Below, piece after piece: positions 1-9,818 of a stretch of 64,000 bases of DNA; position 1 is the stretch's first letter; each line of letters begins with the position of its first letter. A model generated the notes under the pieces. That model was not told the origin of the DNA and did not search any database. It saw only the letters and a program-made list of their open reading frames with translations. The position numbers and the translations under genes were made by a program. The stretch covers positions 1 through 64,000 of the forward strand of contig NZ_UGSI01000002.1 of the NCBI RefSeq assembly GCF_900454495.1. Direction: 5' to 3'. Source of the DNA: Paenibacillus macerans. GTDB lineage: Bacteria; Bacillota; Bacilli; Paenibacillales; Paenibacillaceae.

Positions 1-2075
1 TCCAGCGTAATGCCTTTAACCCCGGTAGCCGATCGGCCCATGGAACGAACGTCGCTTTCCGGGAACCGGATGGACATCCCTTGCGCCGTGCCCATGATGA
101 CTTCCTGCTGGCCGTCGGTCAGCTTCACGTCGATCAGCCTGTCGTCCTCGCGCAGATTCACGGCAATCAGGCCGCCTTTGCGGATGTTGATGTAATCTTC
201 GATCGGCGTCTTTTTGACGATCCCCTGCTGGGTCGCAAAGAACAGGTATTTGTCCTCATCAAAACGCTCGACCTCGATCACCGCATTGACGGTCTCGCCC
301 TGTTCGATCTGGATCAGGTTGATGATCGGCGTACCGCGCGCCGTACGGCCCAGCTCCGGAATTTCGTAAGCTTTCAGGCGGTAGGCTTTGCCGCGGTCGG
401 TGAAGAACATCAGATAATGGTGGGAGTTCGTCACGAACAGATGCTCCACAAAGTCATTATCTTTCGTGTCCATCCCCACAACGCCGCGCCCGCCGCGTTT
501 CTGGCTGCGGTAGGTCGTAACCGGCAGCCGTTTGATGTAACCGGTATGCGTAAGCGTGATGACGACCTCTTCCTGCGGAATCAGATCTTCGTCGAGAATG
601 CTCTCTTCGCCGATCGTGATTTCCGTCCGGCGAGGATCGGCGTACTTCTCGCGAATTTCCTGAAGCTCCTGCCCGATAATTTCCAGCACAAGCGATTCAT
701 TGGCCAAAATCTCACGGTATTCCGCAATCTTTTGCAGCAGCTCGTTATATTCGCTTTCGATTTTCTCGCGTTCCAATCCGGTCAACCGGCGCAGTCGCAT
801 ATCGAGGATAGCCTGAGCCTGGTCGAGACTCAAACCGAATTGCGTCATCAAACCTTCGCGGGCTTCTTCATCGGAATTGGAAGCGCGAATCAAGGCGATA
901 ACTTCGTCAATATGATCCAAAGCGATGCGCAGGCCTTCCAGGATATGCGCCCGGGCTTCGGCTTTTTTCAAGTCGAATTCCGTGCGCCGGCGAATAACTT
1001 CGATCTGGTGCTGCAAATAATGACTAAGGACTTCCTTCAGCGTCAAAAGCTTAGGCTCGTTATTGACGATCGCAATCATGTTGATGCCGAACGTGCTCTG
1101 CATCGCCGTATGTTTGTACAAATTGTTCAAGACAACGTTAGGGTTCACATCGCGGCGGAGCTCGATGACGATGCGCATCCCGGTGCGGTCCGATTCATCG
1201 CGCAAATCGGTGATGCCGTCAATTCTTTTTTCCCGTACAAGCTCGGCGATTTTCTCTACCAAACGGGCCTTATTGACCATATAAGGAATTTCTTCCACAA
1301 TGATCCGGGCTTTGTTGTTATGCTCCTCAATTGAGGTTCTAGCCCGCATCGTCACGGCTCCCCGGCCTGTCGTATAGGCCTGCCGAATGCCGGAACGGCC
1401 CATGACATAACCTGCCGTCGGAAAATCCGGCCCTTTGATATAATCCATCAATTCCAGCGAACTGATGTCCGGATTTTCGATCAAAGCCTGCACCCCATCG
1501 ATAACCTCGCCCAAATTATGCGGCGGAATGCTGGTCGCCATCCCGACGGCGATCCCCGAAACCCCGTTTACCAGCAGATTTGGAAAACGCGCCGGCAATA
1601 CGACGGGCTCCTTCTCCTCACCGTCGTAGTTCGGCATAAAATCAATCGTCTCTTTATTGATATCGCGAAGCATTTCCATTGCGATTTTGGATAAACGCGC
1701 TTCCGTATAACGCATCGCTGCAGCAGAGTCACCGTCAATGGAACCAAAGTTGCCATGACCCTCCACCAGCATATTGCGCATGGAGAAATCCTGGGCCATG
1801 CGCACCATCGTTTCATAAACTGCAGAATCCCCATGGGGATGGTATTTACCAATGACTTCGCCGACGATTCTCGCCGATTTCTTAAACGGCTTGTCCGGAT
1901 GCATCCCCAGTTCCGACATCGCAAACAGTATCCGGCGATGCACCGGTTTCAGACCATCCCTTACATCCGGCAATGCACGGCTGACAATAATGCTCATGGC
2001 ATAATCCATAAAGGATTCGCGCATTTCCACATTGATGTCCCGGTCAATGATTTGAGAGAATTTTTCTTCCGCCAT
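1..2075 (-). CDS. gyrA: DNA gyrase subunit A, 3' end cut by the window
   Basis: Catalytic and DNA-wrapping subunit of DNA gyrase, which introduces negative supercoils with GyrB. About 691 codons are present from the ATG at 2073-2075; the C-terminal blade repeats run past base 1. The N-terminus reads MAEEKFSQIIDRDINVEM, and the quinolone-resistance region has the unmutated GKYHPHGDSAVYETM motif (Ser present). The start has a strong AAGGAGG 5-6 bases upstream. GyrA is normally directly downstream of gyrB, but here gyrB is about 19.6 kb away and gyrA has its own promoter. Identification is secure. Confidence 0.98.
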   Translation of the reverse strand, partial: MAEEKFSQIIDRDINVEMRESFMDYAMSIIVSRALPDVRDGLKPVHRRILFAMSELGMHPDKPFKKSARIVGEVIGKYHPHGDSAVYETMVRMAQDFSMRNMLVEGHGNFGSIDGDSAAAMRYTEARLSKIAMEMLRDINKETIDFMPNYDGEEKEPVVLPARFPNLLVNGVSGIAVGMATSIPPHNLGEVIDGVQALIENPDISSLELMDYIKGPDFPTAGYVMGRSGIRQAYTTGRGAVTMRARTSIEEHNNKARIIVEEIPYMVNKARLVEKIAELVREKRIDGITDLRDESDRTGMRIVIELRRDVNPNVVLNNLYKHTAMQSTFGINMIAIVNNEPKLLTLKEVLSHYLQHQIEVIRRRTEFDLKKAEARAHILEGLRIALDHIDEVIALIRASNSDEEAREGLMTQFGLSLDQAQAILDMRLRRLTGLEREKIESEYNELLQKIAEYREILANESLVLEIIGQELQEIREKYADPRRTEITIGEESILDEDLIPQEEVVITLTHTGYIKRLPVTTYRSQKRGGRGVVGMDTKDNDFVEHLFVTNSHHYLMFFTDRGKAYRLKAYEIPELGRTARGTPIINLIQIEQGETVNAVIEVERFDEDKYLFFATQQGIVKKTPIEDYINIRKGGLIAVNLREDDRLIDVKLTDGQQEVIMGTAQGMSIRFPESDVRSMGRSATGVKGITL

Positions 2076-2141
2076 GCTGGACCTCCTTCATTTCTACCCA
2101 CATGCCAATCTATGGGAAAAGCCCGAAAAACCGCCACTTTC

Positions 2142-2170
2142 ATTATATTACTTTCACAAAGCAAGCTCAA
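2142..2170 (-). promoter_or_regulatory. Probable sigma-A promoter of gyrA
   Basis: On the minus strand, TTGAGC (2165-2170) and TATAAT (2142-2147) are separated by 17 bases, and the gyrA start lies about 67 bases downstream. It fits gyrA being expressed independently of gyrB. The rest of the 320-base stretch between gyrA and the next gene is AT-rich with no other feature I can name. Confidence 0.6.
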
Positions 2171-2395
2171 TTAAACGTGGGCCGGTTTTCATCACACATT
2201 CCATAAGGACAGCAAAAAAATAGGGATGTGTCCACTCCCATCGAAACGTTCGCACATACACTACGGATATAGGCCAAAAAAGCTTATAAAATCCCCATAT
2301 CTTATAATTATATCATTGTTTATCTCTTCTGTCCTATGTTTTTCGCACTCGGAAATTGGCTCGCAAAGAAGTCTGAGGAAAGGAAGGATCTCGTT

Positions 2396-3178
2396 TTGGC
2401 GATTCAACGCATCGCAAGCAAATGGGAAAAAACGAAAGTAATCCGGCAGAATGAATCACTTCGTCCTTATATCCCGGATACCCGAAAATTCGCTCTGGAG
2501 CCTCTCCGGGATATGTTGAACGAGTACGGGTTCGTCTTTGTCAAGCCGGACAATGGAACCTACGGCAACGGCGTCATGAGCGTAGAACTCTGGCGGGATG
2601 AACTTGCCCCGGAGAGTCCAATGCAATACAGGTTAAGGTACGGAACGGAATCCGAACTGTTCCCGGCGTTGGAGGAATTGTACGAGGCGCTTGAGAAAAG
2701 AATCGGACAGACGCCTTACCTGATTCAAAAAGGGATTCACGCGCTTACGTACCGGCGGCGTAAATTCGACATCCGCGCCCTCGTACAGAGAACCCCGCGC
2801 AAAACCTGGGAAACGACCGGATTTATCGGCCGGGTGGCGGCCCAGCAAAAAGTAATCACCAACTATCGGGGCGGCGGCAGCGTCATGCTGATCGAAGATC
2901 TTCTGGCTCCTTACACGAACGCCAAAGAATTCGCCCGCCTTTACAAAGAAATGAAATGGATCGGCGAACAGGTGGCGGCCCAGCTGGCCCGTAAATTTCC
3001 AAGGCTCAAGGAAATCGGCCTGGACATCGCCATTGACGAATACCATCATATCTGGATTTTGGAGGTGAACACCCTCCCCGCCCTGTTCCCTTTCAAAATG
3101 CTGCACCCGAAAGAAGTCTATAAAAAAATCCGGCGTTACGCAGTAGCGTACGGCCGGCTGAAAGCTTCTTCCAAATAG
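2396..3178 (+). CDS. YheC/YheD-family ATP-grasp protein
   Basis: Protein of about 260 aa resembling the C-terminal ATP-grasp part of the YheC/YheD endospore coat-associated proteins. Visible landmarks are FVKPDNGTYGNGV (nucleotide-binding loop), FDIRALVQRT, NYRGGGS and the metal-binding end GLDIAIDEYHHIWILEVNT. An ATG at 2336 is in frame, but it has no ribosome site. The TTG at 2396 is preceded by GAGGAAAGGAAGG and gives the usual family start (LAIQRIASKWEKTK), so I prefer it. It is divergent from gyrA. The true substrate of this family is not established; a coat or cell-surface role is inferred. Confidence 0.85.
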   Translation: MAIQRIASKWEKTKVIRQNESLRPYIPDTRKFALEPLRDMLNEYGFVFVKPDNGTYGNGVMSVELWRDELAPESPMQYRLRYGTESELFPALEELYEALEKRIGQTPYLIQKGIHALTYRRRKFDIRALVQRTPRKTWETTGFIGRVAAQQKVITNYRGGGSVMLIEDLLAPYTNAKEFARLYKEMKWIGEQVAAQLARKFPRLKEIGLDIAIDEYHHIWILEVNTLPALFPFKMLHPKEVYKKIRRYAVAYGRLKASSK

Positions 3179-3200
3179 CGAAAACCGTTCATGCGTCTGT

Positions 3201-5114
3201 TCAATCCATCCGAATCACTTTTACTTGGCCCGTAAACGTTTTGATGCGGATCTCATTTTGCCCCACATCCACCATTCCGGAGGGCTCATGGGCGCTTTCC
3301 GGCGAACTGATGCGGGCGCTTTTTTTTGCTCCCGGACAAGCCGGATTTCCGTATATGGCGGCAATCAGCCAATGGTTGCCCGGCCGAAGACGGCCCCGAA
3401 GCGTAGGAATGACGGTCCGCGGATACAACACATTCGTGTTGGCGTTCGGGTAAATCAGTTCCGCCCGCTCATACCCTAGTTTGCCGGCGACGCCGCTGCT
3501 CCCCAGCGAATTGCCGATCAGCACACCGCCCTCGGACAACGTCCCGGTTTGTTCGCCCTGCGCAGCCGGTTCAAGCCCCAAGGCAAATCCGCCTTCGGCA
3601 ACGTCCAGCTCCCGGTCCGTGCTGATCCGGTGAATCCGGTAATGCCACGGCAAACCGGCGACGATCCAGGACTCAACGCAAACGTTATGCCACGGTCTCC
3701 ACCGGGCATAAATGAGGTTCTCCTCAATCCCTGTCTCCTCGTTGCTCCTTCTGACCCGGTACAGATTGTCCCCTTCGCTGAGCGCAAGCATCGAGTCGAA
3801 AGCCCCTTGCCCAAGCCCCCACTCCGCTCTCGGCACGCTAAAGCCGAAGGCGGTCGAATAGGCAAATTTTTCATATTTTGCCGATGTATGCGTGTGTTCA
3901 TTGGTCGAGAGGTGGCCGCTGTTGAACGCGGCGACATGCCCGTTCTCGTTCTGCCGGCAAACGACGAGATGCGGCGGCAGCTGCACCGCGACGGGCCCGG
4001 CAGCGGGCAGCGCCTCCTCTTCCGCCTGCCAGAAGGGATGGCTTTCCGGAAAAGCGAGCGGCAAAAAAGCTTTAAAGGCCCAATAAGGCGACCCCGGCGA
4101 ATTGTAATTTTCGGCCATCACCAGGTTAGGATAGGCGTAACCGACCGTCAGCAGTCCGCCCGCATCCAAAATCGGCTGCCGAAACCACCAGCGCAAATTC
4201 CGCAAGACGAGACCTTTGATCACCCCCGGCGAAAAAACGTCAACCTCGGCGTAAGCCAGCGCGCTCCAGAACGCCGACTGGGCAAACCGGTACGTCAGGC
4301 TTCTCCCATAGGGCAGCGCCGAACCGTCCGGCGCAAACCACAACGTGAAATCGGCGGCAAACCGCGCCGCCCTGTCCTTAAAGCGGGCAGCCCGCACCGG
4401 GTCCTCATCCCCCATCAGCTTGGCGTACAGCAAACCGTAAAAATGCAGGGCAAACGGCACGTAGTAATCGCTGTGTCCGCCCGGCCCGTCGCTGTACCAG
4501 CCGTCGGATAAGTAAAATTCGTCAATCCGGCTTAAATTGCGCGCCACTTGCTTGCGGTCATATGGAAGTCCGGCCTTATGAAACCCGATATTGACGAGCA
4601 CCTGGAAAAAAAGCCAGTTGCAATCGTAACAAGCGCGGTGGTTGATCTGATTCAGCCAGGCGTACAGATGCTTCCGTTCCCGCTCACCCAACGGCTTCCA
4701 GAATCGCTCCGGGGCCAGCGCCAACGCGAACCCGAACGCCGCCATTTCCACCAGGCGCTGGTCGTAATCGTTCACGTCGCCCCAGTATTCCTCATGACCT
4801 GGATCGGTACCGTGGCGGATCCCCTCCAGGCAGATGTCCTCTAACGGGGTTTCCCCGCCCCCCGCCAGAAAAGGAACCAAGCCCCACAACACGCGGGAAA
4901 AACCCTCCATCCCGGCGACGGAGTCCGGATACCCTGCTCCCGCCGCTCCCAGTTTTAAACGGGCGCGGCCGCCCGTGTAATGCCCCATCAGCGGCCCGGT
5001 AAGCTGCTGGAACGCCGCCTGCAGGTCCCGCCGCGCGGCCAAAGGATTTTCCCGAATGGACTTCGAAATTGCCCCCGTTTGTATCCCTTTTCCTTTTTCC
5101 ATTTCCGCCGCCAT
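3201..5114 (-). CDS. DUF2264 family protein of a polysaccharide-degradation cluster
   Basis: Protein of 637 aa of the DUF2264 family, predicted from its helical repeats to fold like alpha/alpha-barrel glycan-active enzymes. Visible are MEGFSRVLWGLVPFL near the N-terminus, NINHRACYDCNWLFF-like and SDGWYSDGPGGHSDYYVPFA segments, then a C-terminal beta-rich half. There is no signal peptide, so it is cytoplasmic. The ATG at 5112-5114 follows GGAGAGGAG; an in-frame upstream start would overlap the GH88 gene by 53 bases and lacks a ribosome site. It is the last gene of the cluster. Its reaction is not known; the neighbours suggest it acts on unsaturated uronate oligosaccharides. Confidence 0.85.
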   Translation of the reverse strand: MAAEMEKGKGIQTGAISKSIRENPLAARRDLQAAFQQLTGPLMGHYTGGRARLKLGAAGAGYPDSVAGMEGFSRVLWGLVPFLAGGGETPLEDICLEGIRHGTDPGHEEYWGDVNDYDQRLVEMAAFGFALALAPERFWKPLGERERKHLYAWLNQINHRACYDCNWLFFQVLVNIGFHKAGLPYDRKQVARNLSRIDEFYLSDGWYSDGPGGHSDYYVPFALHFYGLLYAKLMGDEDPVRAARFKDRAARFAADFTLWFAPDGSALPYGRSLTYRFAQSAFWSALAYAEVDVFSPGVIKGLVLRNLRWWFRQPILDAGGLLTVGYAYPNLVMAENYNSPGSPYWAFKAFLPLAFPESHPFWQAEEEALPAAGPVAVQLPPHLVVCRQNENGHVAAFNSGHLSTNEHTHTSAKYEKFAYSTAFGFSVPRAEWGLGQGAFDSMLALSEGDNLYRVRRSNEETGIEENLIYARWRPWHNVCVESWIVAGLPWHYRIHRISTDRELDVAEGGFALGLEPAAQGEQTGTLSEGGVLIGNSLGSSGVAGKLGYERAELIYPNANTNVLYPRTVIPTLRGRLRPGNHWLIAAIYGNPACPGAKKSARISSPESAHEPSGMVDVGQNEIRIKTFTGQVKVIRMD

Positions 5115-5142
5115 GTTCCGACGCTCCTCTCCGCAAATGCGC

Positions 5143-6297
5143 CTATTCCCAATAAAAAGGCCCTTTCCCCAGCAGCCGGGCCAGCCCTTCGACATAGAAG
5201 AAGTCCCCGTAGATCAGCGGCACATCGACGTTTTTGCCTTCCGGATAATGACCCGTGCCGTGCAAAATCAAACCTTCCTCGCGCTCATCATCCCAAGCGC
5301 CGTAGTTCCGGTATAACGAATCCAGGATACGGATCGCCGGCTCCCGGTAAACCGCGGACTCCAAAGGATCGACTTGATCCGCCAGCAGCAGCAGGCCGCT
5401 GGCCGCGCAGGCCCCCGCCGAGGAATCGCGGATATGGCAGAGCTCCTGCGGCGCGCGAAAATCCCATGGCGGCACATGGTCCTCCGGCAGCCCGGCCAGA
5501 AAGAAGTGGGCGGCCCGTTTGGCCGCGTTAAGATACGCCGGCTTGCCGGTGTGATGATACGCCAGCGTCAAGCCGTAAATCGCCCAGGCCGTACCCCTGG
5601 ACCAGGCCGACTCCGGCGCATATCCTTGGCCGCCGAGGGGTTCGAGGCGCTCGCCCGTTTCCGCATCGAACCGGACGATGTGGTACACCGAACCGTCGGG
5701 GCGGATAAAATGCTCCAGCACCGTATCCATATGCGCCTCCGCAATATGGCGGTAGCGGGGATCGCCCGTGTTGGCCGAAGCCCAGAACAAGAGAGCCGTG
5801 TTCATACTGCAATCGATAATGGCGATCCCGGCATTGTCCTCTCCTTCGGTCCACGGATTCCAAGCCCGAATGTAGCGCCCCTTCAGGTTAAAGCGAGCCG
5901 CCAAATAATTGGCCGCTTTCAGCGCGCGAACGCGCGACTGCTCCTTGCCCAGCAGCTTATACGAAGCTACGCTCGTTAAAATCCACATAAAGCCGGCGTC
6001 ATGATCCAGCCTCGTATACCCGTCGAGCACGCCGTCCAGCGTCTCCTCGCATCGCTCGGCCAGCGCCTTGAGACGCTCATCCCGGGTGCCGTTGTACAGC
6101 AGCCATAAAATCCCCGGCCAAAACCCGGCCGTCCACCAGCCCGGATCGGCAAGCTCGTATACCCCGTTATGGCTGGCGTGTGGGAATCCCGCTCCGATCC
6201 GCCCGCTGGTTCTTTGTATTTTTCGCCGTGCCTTGCCCCATGCTTCCTCCGCCCAATCCGCCCGGTTCCTCTCCAGCGTGTGTTCCGCTGCTTGCAT
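5143..6297 (-). CDS. GH88 unsaturated glucuronyl/galacturonyl hydrolase
   Basis: Protein of 384 aa of glycoside hydrolase family 88, which removes the 4,5-unsaturated uronic acid left at the non-reducing end by polysaccharide lyases. The family catalytic aspartates are visible in LDHDAGFMW (about residue 98-100) and IIDCSMN (about 162), with the aromatic motif DPGWWTAGFWPG near 51-62 and ESAWSRGTAWAIYG further on. No signal peptide is seen, so it is cytoplasmic. The ATG at 6295-6297 is preceded by AAGGTGG; an in-frame TTG 11 codons upstream is less likely. It follows the heparinase-like gene by 25 bases, which fits sequential degradation. Confidence 0.92.
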   Translation of the reverse strand: MQAAEHTLERNRADWAEEAWGKARRKIQRTSGRIGAGFPHASHNGVYELADPGWWTAGFWPGILWLLYNGTRDERLKALAERCEETLDGVLDGYTRLDHDAGFMWILTSVASYKLLGKEQSRVRALKAANYLAARFNLKGRYIRAWNPWTEGEDNAGIAIIDCSMNTALLFWASANTGDPRYRHIAEAHMDTVLEHFIRPDGSVYHIVRFDAETGERLEPLGGQGYAPESAWSRGTAWAIYGLTLAYHHTGKPAYLNAAKRAAHFFLAGLPEDHVPPWDFRAPQELCHIRDSSAGACAASGLLLLADQVDPLESAVYREPAIRILDSLYRNYGAWDDEREEGLILHGTGHYPEGKNVDVPLIYGDFFYVEGLARLLGKGPFYWE

Positions 6298-6322
6298 GCC
6301 ATCCACCTTCCCCTTTCGTTGT

Positions 6323-8155
6323 TCAAACAAATTCGAATTTCAGCCGCACCCGCTCTGTCTGCCGCGGCCGCTTGACGATAAAATCAAGCGAATACCAGGT
6401 TTCGTCCCGGCCGAAATGATTGCGGAACGTGTGCGGCTGCGCGGCCGGCTCGAGGCGCTGCCCGTCATAAACGATGCGCAGCGCCCGCTTCCCGCCGCCT
6501 GCTGCCAGCAGGACCTCGCCGTTTCCGTTCATCACCGGCTGAAGCGGCGTCACCACCCGCTCCGCCAGTGCTTCCGGTTGTAAGACAAACCGGAATTCAT
6601 CGGTCAGTTCCAGCGCCGGCAGCTCCGTTTTGTCCCAGACAAACGACCGGGTGAATCGCTTTAGCCCTGGTTCTTCATAAGCTCCGGTCAAATCAAGCCG
6701 CAGCTCATCCCGCGTTTCGCCGGTGGCCGCCTCCAATACGGCCGCCGCGTGCCGCTCCCCTTCGGCCTGATGCCGGCCGTTGATGATCGGCACCGAGTGA
6801 CCCTGCGACCCGTTGCAATCATAGCGGTACCGGCCTGCTCCGAAATAATCGGCGGTATATTCGCCGCTGCCCAGATCCGCGGCAAAGGTGTCCCCGTCTG
6901 CGATCAGGATGAAATGCCCCAGGTCGTTATGGTTGTGCGGCTCCCCGTTGTGCCCGCCCTTGGCGGCAAAGCCAAACGCTCCGGCCGCGCTCCGGTGCCG
7001 GGAGACCAGCCATTGGGCATCGGGCAAATAGCAACTCGCCGCAGGCCAATCGCGGTCCTGCTCCCCTTCCGCCGCACCATCCTTCCAGACCAAGTTGCGG
7101 AAGGCCGGCGCCCAGCGGCTGCAATGGTCGTCCCGGTAATCGGCCCGCAGGCCGGGCGGCGGAAGCTGCACGCTCTTGTAACGGCGGGCGAGTTGATGAG
7201 ATAACCCGATCTGCACGCGGCAATGGGGGACGGCATCGGAGAAATTGGCCACCCGGTCACCGCCGAGGTAGCATTTTTGCTGAAACTCGGCGATCCGCCG
7301 CACCTTGTCCCCGGCAAACCAGTCGGCCTCTCCTAACGTGCGCCGCGCGAGCAAATCGGCAAAATACACGAAATAGCCGAACCCGTAGTTCCAATACCCG
7401 GGCCCTTCCGGGCAGGCCCCGTCCGCGCCAAAGCCTTGCAGGTAGCATTCGAGGCTGGCATGCGCGCGCTGCAGGATGGCGCTCAAGGCCTCCGGGTCCC
7501 GCAGGAGCAGCAGCGCGGCGGCGCCGACGGAACCGGCGCATACGGCCGCCCAATTATGCCTGGCCGTCTCCCATTCGTACGGCCCGCTCCTCAGGAAAGG
7601 CTCGAACAACCGCCGGTTCACTTCCGCCTCGATGCGCGTTTGCAGCAGCCTGGGCAGCCGCCCCTGCAGCAGCAAGGCGATTTCGCCTAGCGTAAACCCA
7701 GTTTCGGCTGCAAATAGGTCGATGGCCCGCTCATGACCGACCTCGCCCAGATGGGCCGGCAGGCACCATGTATACTCGCCGCAGACCGACCAAATCATGT
7801 CCAGCAGCTCGTGTTCCGCAACCTGATCGTCCGGATCAAGCAGGGCCAGCAAAGCGAATGTATTTAACCGCCGTCTCCGCTCGAAGTAAACCCGCTCATA
7901 CTCCAGCCGCGTCCCCCGCTGCGCAAAGACCGCAAACAACGAATAGGCGAGCTCCGGATTTTGTTCGTGCCGCAGCCGTTCCGCTTCCGCCCGGATTTCC
8001 AGGACTTCTTCCCGGTACTCCCCGGACTCCCTCACCCGCCGCCAAAACGCGGCCTGATCTCCGCCCGGATAATACAAACGAAGGTCAGCCGGAGCCATAC
8101 GCCCTACGATCGCAAGCCAATCCTCACGTTCCAACGTTCGTCCCAACGAATTCAT
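6323..8155 (-). CDS. Heparinase II/III-like polysaccharide or oligosaccharide lyase
   Basis: Protein of 610 aa with the alpha/alpha-toroid plus beta-sheet arrangement of heparinase II/III-like lyases. Motifs include ARHNWAAVCAG (about 198-208), CPEGPGYWNYGFGYF (about 248-262) and HNHNDLGHFILIADG (407-421), which carries the family His/Asn residues. There is no signal peptide, suggesting it cleaves imported oligosaccharides in the cytoplasm, as oligo-alginate or oligo-heparin lyases do. The ATG follows GGAGGAT. The polymer (glycosaminoglycan, ulvan-like, rhamnogalacturonan or other) cannot be read from sequence. Confidence 0.88.
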   Translation of the reverse strand: MNSLGRTLEREDWLAIVGRMAPADLRLYYPGGDQAAFWRRVRESGEYREEVLEIRAEAERLRHEQNPELAYSLFAVFAQRGTRLEYERVYFERRRRLNTFALLALLDPDDQVAEHELLDMIWSVCGEYTWCLPAHLGEVGHERAIDLFAAETGFTLGEIALLLQGRLPRLLQTRIEAEVNRRLFEPFLRSGPYEWETARHNWAAVCAGSVGAAALLLLRDPEALSAILQRAHASLECYLQGFGADGACPEGPGYWNYGFGYFVYFADLLARRTLGEADWFAGDKVRRIAEFQQKCYLGGDRVANFSDAVPHCRVQIGLSHQLARRYKSVQLPPPGLRADYRDDHCSRWAPAFRNLVWKDGAAEGEQDRDWPAASCYLPDAQWLVSRHRSAAGAFGFAAKGGHNGEPHNHNDLGHFILIADGDTFAADLGSGEYTADYFGAGRYRYDCNGSQGHSVPIINGRHQAEGERHAAAVLEAATGETRDELRLDLTGAYEEPGLKRFTRSFVWDKTELPALELTDEFRFVLQPEALAERVVTPLQPVMNGNGEVLLAAGGGKRALRIVYDGQRLEPAAQPHTFRNHFGRDETWYSLDFIVKRPRQTERVRLKFEFV

Positions 8156-8198
8156 GATGATCCCATCCTCCGCTTCACCGCCAGATTCCCAACGCCCT

Positions 8199-9818
8199 TC
8201 ATCTCCGGTACTCCATAGGAGTGGCGCCCGTGTAACCTTTGAACGTTTTAATAAAATAGCTCTGATTGTCGTAACCGAGCATTTCGCCGATCTCCCCGAC
8301 GGAATACCGGGTCCCGTCCAGCAGCTCCTTGGCCCGCTCCATTTTCATGCGCGTAATATACTCTATGAAGGTCATGCCGGTTTCCTTCTTGAACAGCCGG
8401 CTGAAATAGCTCGGGTTCAAATGCAGATGCCCGGCCGCCTCGTCGAGGCTGATTCGCGTATGAAGGCGAAGGGAGACGTACCGGCAGGCCTCCGCCACCT
8501 CGGTTCGCCGGCTCGCCCCCGAACCCGCCTCCGTCAGGGCCGCAATCCGCTCCAAATGACCCTTCAACCAAGCGCCAAGCTCGGACAGCGAATAAATGTC
8601 GACCAACTCCTTATGCAGGGACTCGGCGGAATAAGACGGGCGGATCGAATGCAGCGAATGCAGCTTCAGCTTCAAATCGAGCAGCAGCTTCAGCGTCCAG
8701 TCTTTGACGGTCTCCGGCGCATACCGCGCCCGGCCGATCATGGACATCCATTTGTCCGCTATGCTATCGGCCAGGACCGGATTTTTGCCGAGCAGCGCTT
8801 CCCTCAGCTCCGTATTGGCCCGGTCGTAAAAAGCGAACAGATTCGGCCGCTCGCCATCCCCCGCGCTTTCCAAGGTCTTTTCGCTCCGTTTGGCAATTTC
8901 CCCGGGTTCCAGATAAAATCTCACGCTCTCGCCGTTAAGCAGCTCACCAAGCTTCTGTTTCAGGCTTTCCGCGCCGCCGCAGCTCTCTCCCAGCACAAAG
9001 GACATGCCGACCTTAAGCACGCGGCGCAGCGTGAATTGCATCTCCTGCAGGCAAGCGGCCGCTTCGTCCGCAGCGTTCCGCTTCAGCGATGGCGTATGAG
9101 AGAACAGCAAAATCGACGTCCCCGTGTCATATCTGACGTGAAGGCCTTGCAACGGCAGCCCGTTCCATACTTCCCCCAGCACATTGCCGATCGCAAAATG
9201 CAGCGTCCGGTCGGATGCGAAGCGGTGCTTCACCGTCTGGTAGTTCTCCACGTAACCGATCGCCGGCAAACAGGACTGCCCCGGCAGAAACAGACCGTAT
9301 TCCCGCGCTTCCTGTTCCCACTTCTGCGCCGAGAACAGCGGCTGATCGATCAGGCTCGCCAGCATCTGCTCCTTGCGCAGCTCGCTCGCCTCCACGACCA
9401 GTTGCTTCATCCGCGATTGCTCCCAGCCGTTGTGCGCCTCTTCGTCCATATGGTCCTTGAACCGTCGCAGCACCGCGGCCACATCCTCCGGATCGAGCGT
9501 ATCCTTGAGCAAATAATCCTGCACATTCAGCCGCATCGCTTGCTGGGCGTATTCGAATTCGCTGTGGCAGGACAAGATGGCGATCCGCACATGCGGTGAC
9601 ATCCGCCGAATCCGGGCCGACAGCTCCAGTCCGTCCATTCTGGGCATCCCGATGTCCGTGATCAGAATGTCCGGCATTTCCCGCTGCGCCTGCTCCCAGG
9701 CGCTCCAGCCGTTTTCGTAGGAACCCATCAGCCGCAGCCCAAGCCCTTCCCAGGGGATCGCCTCCGACAGCAATTGGGTTACGGGATAATCGTCATCCAC
9801 CAGCATCACGTTATACAC
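8199..9818 (-). CDS. YesN-type response regulator with AraC DNA-binding domain
   Basis: Response regulator of 539 aa. The receiver domain is N-terminal with acidic residues DDD at 8-10, phosphoacceptor Asp55 in LITDIGMPRMDG, and LKD near 106. A long linker follows, then a C-terminal double helix-turn-helix of the AraC family (LHLNPSYFSRLFKKETGMTF and MLGYDNQSYFIKTFKGYTG). It starts with GTG that shares one base with the kinase stop codon (TAGTG), indicating translational coupling. It is inferred to activate the surrounding transporter and degradation genes in response to an extracellular sugar sensed by the kinase. Confidence 0.93.
   Translation of the reverse strand: MYNVMLVDDDYPVTQLLSEAIPWEGLGLRLMGSYENGWSAWEQAQREMPDILITDIGMPRMDGLELSARIRRMSPHVRIAILSCHSEFEYAQQAMRLNVQDYLLKDTLDPEDVAAVLRRFKDHMDEEAHNGWEQSRMKQLVVEASELRKEQMLASLIDQPLFSAQKWEQEAREYGLFLPGQSCLPAIGYVENYQTVKHRFASDRTLHFAIGNVLGEVWNGLPLQGLHVRYDTGTSILLFSHTPSLKRNAADEAAACLQEMQFTLRRVLKVGMSFVLGESCGGAESLKQKLGELLNGESVRFYLEPGEIAKRSEKTLESAGDGERPNLFAFYDRANTELREALLGKNPVLADSIADKWMSMIGRARYAPETVKDWTLKLLLDLKLKLHSLHSIRPSYSAESLHKELVDIYSLSELGAWLKGHLERIAALTEAGSGASRRTEVAEACRYVSLRLHTRISLDEAAGHLHLNPSYFSRLFKKETGMTFIEYITRMKMERAKELLDGTRYSVGEIGEMLGYDNQSYFIKTFKGYTGATPMEYRR

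Noticed and set aside
81..1334. Long plus-strand open frame of 417 codons
   Set aside because: It is antisense to gyrA, has no ribosome site or recognisable domain, and is explained by GC-rich codon use of gyrA.
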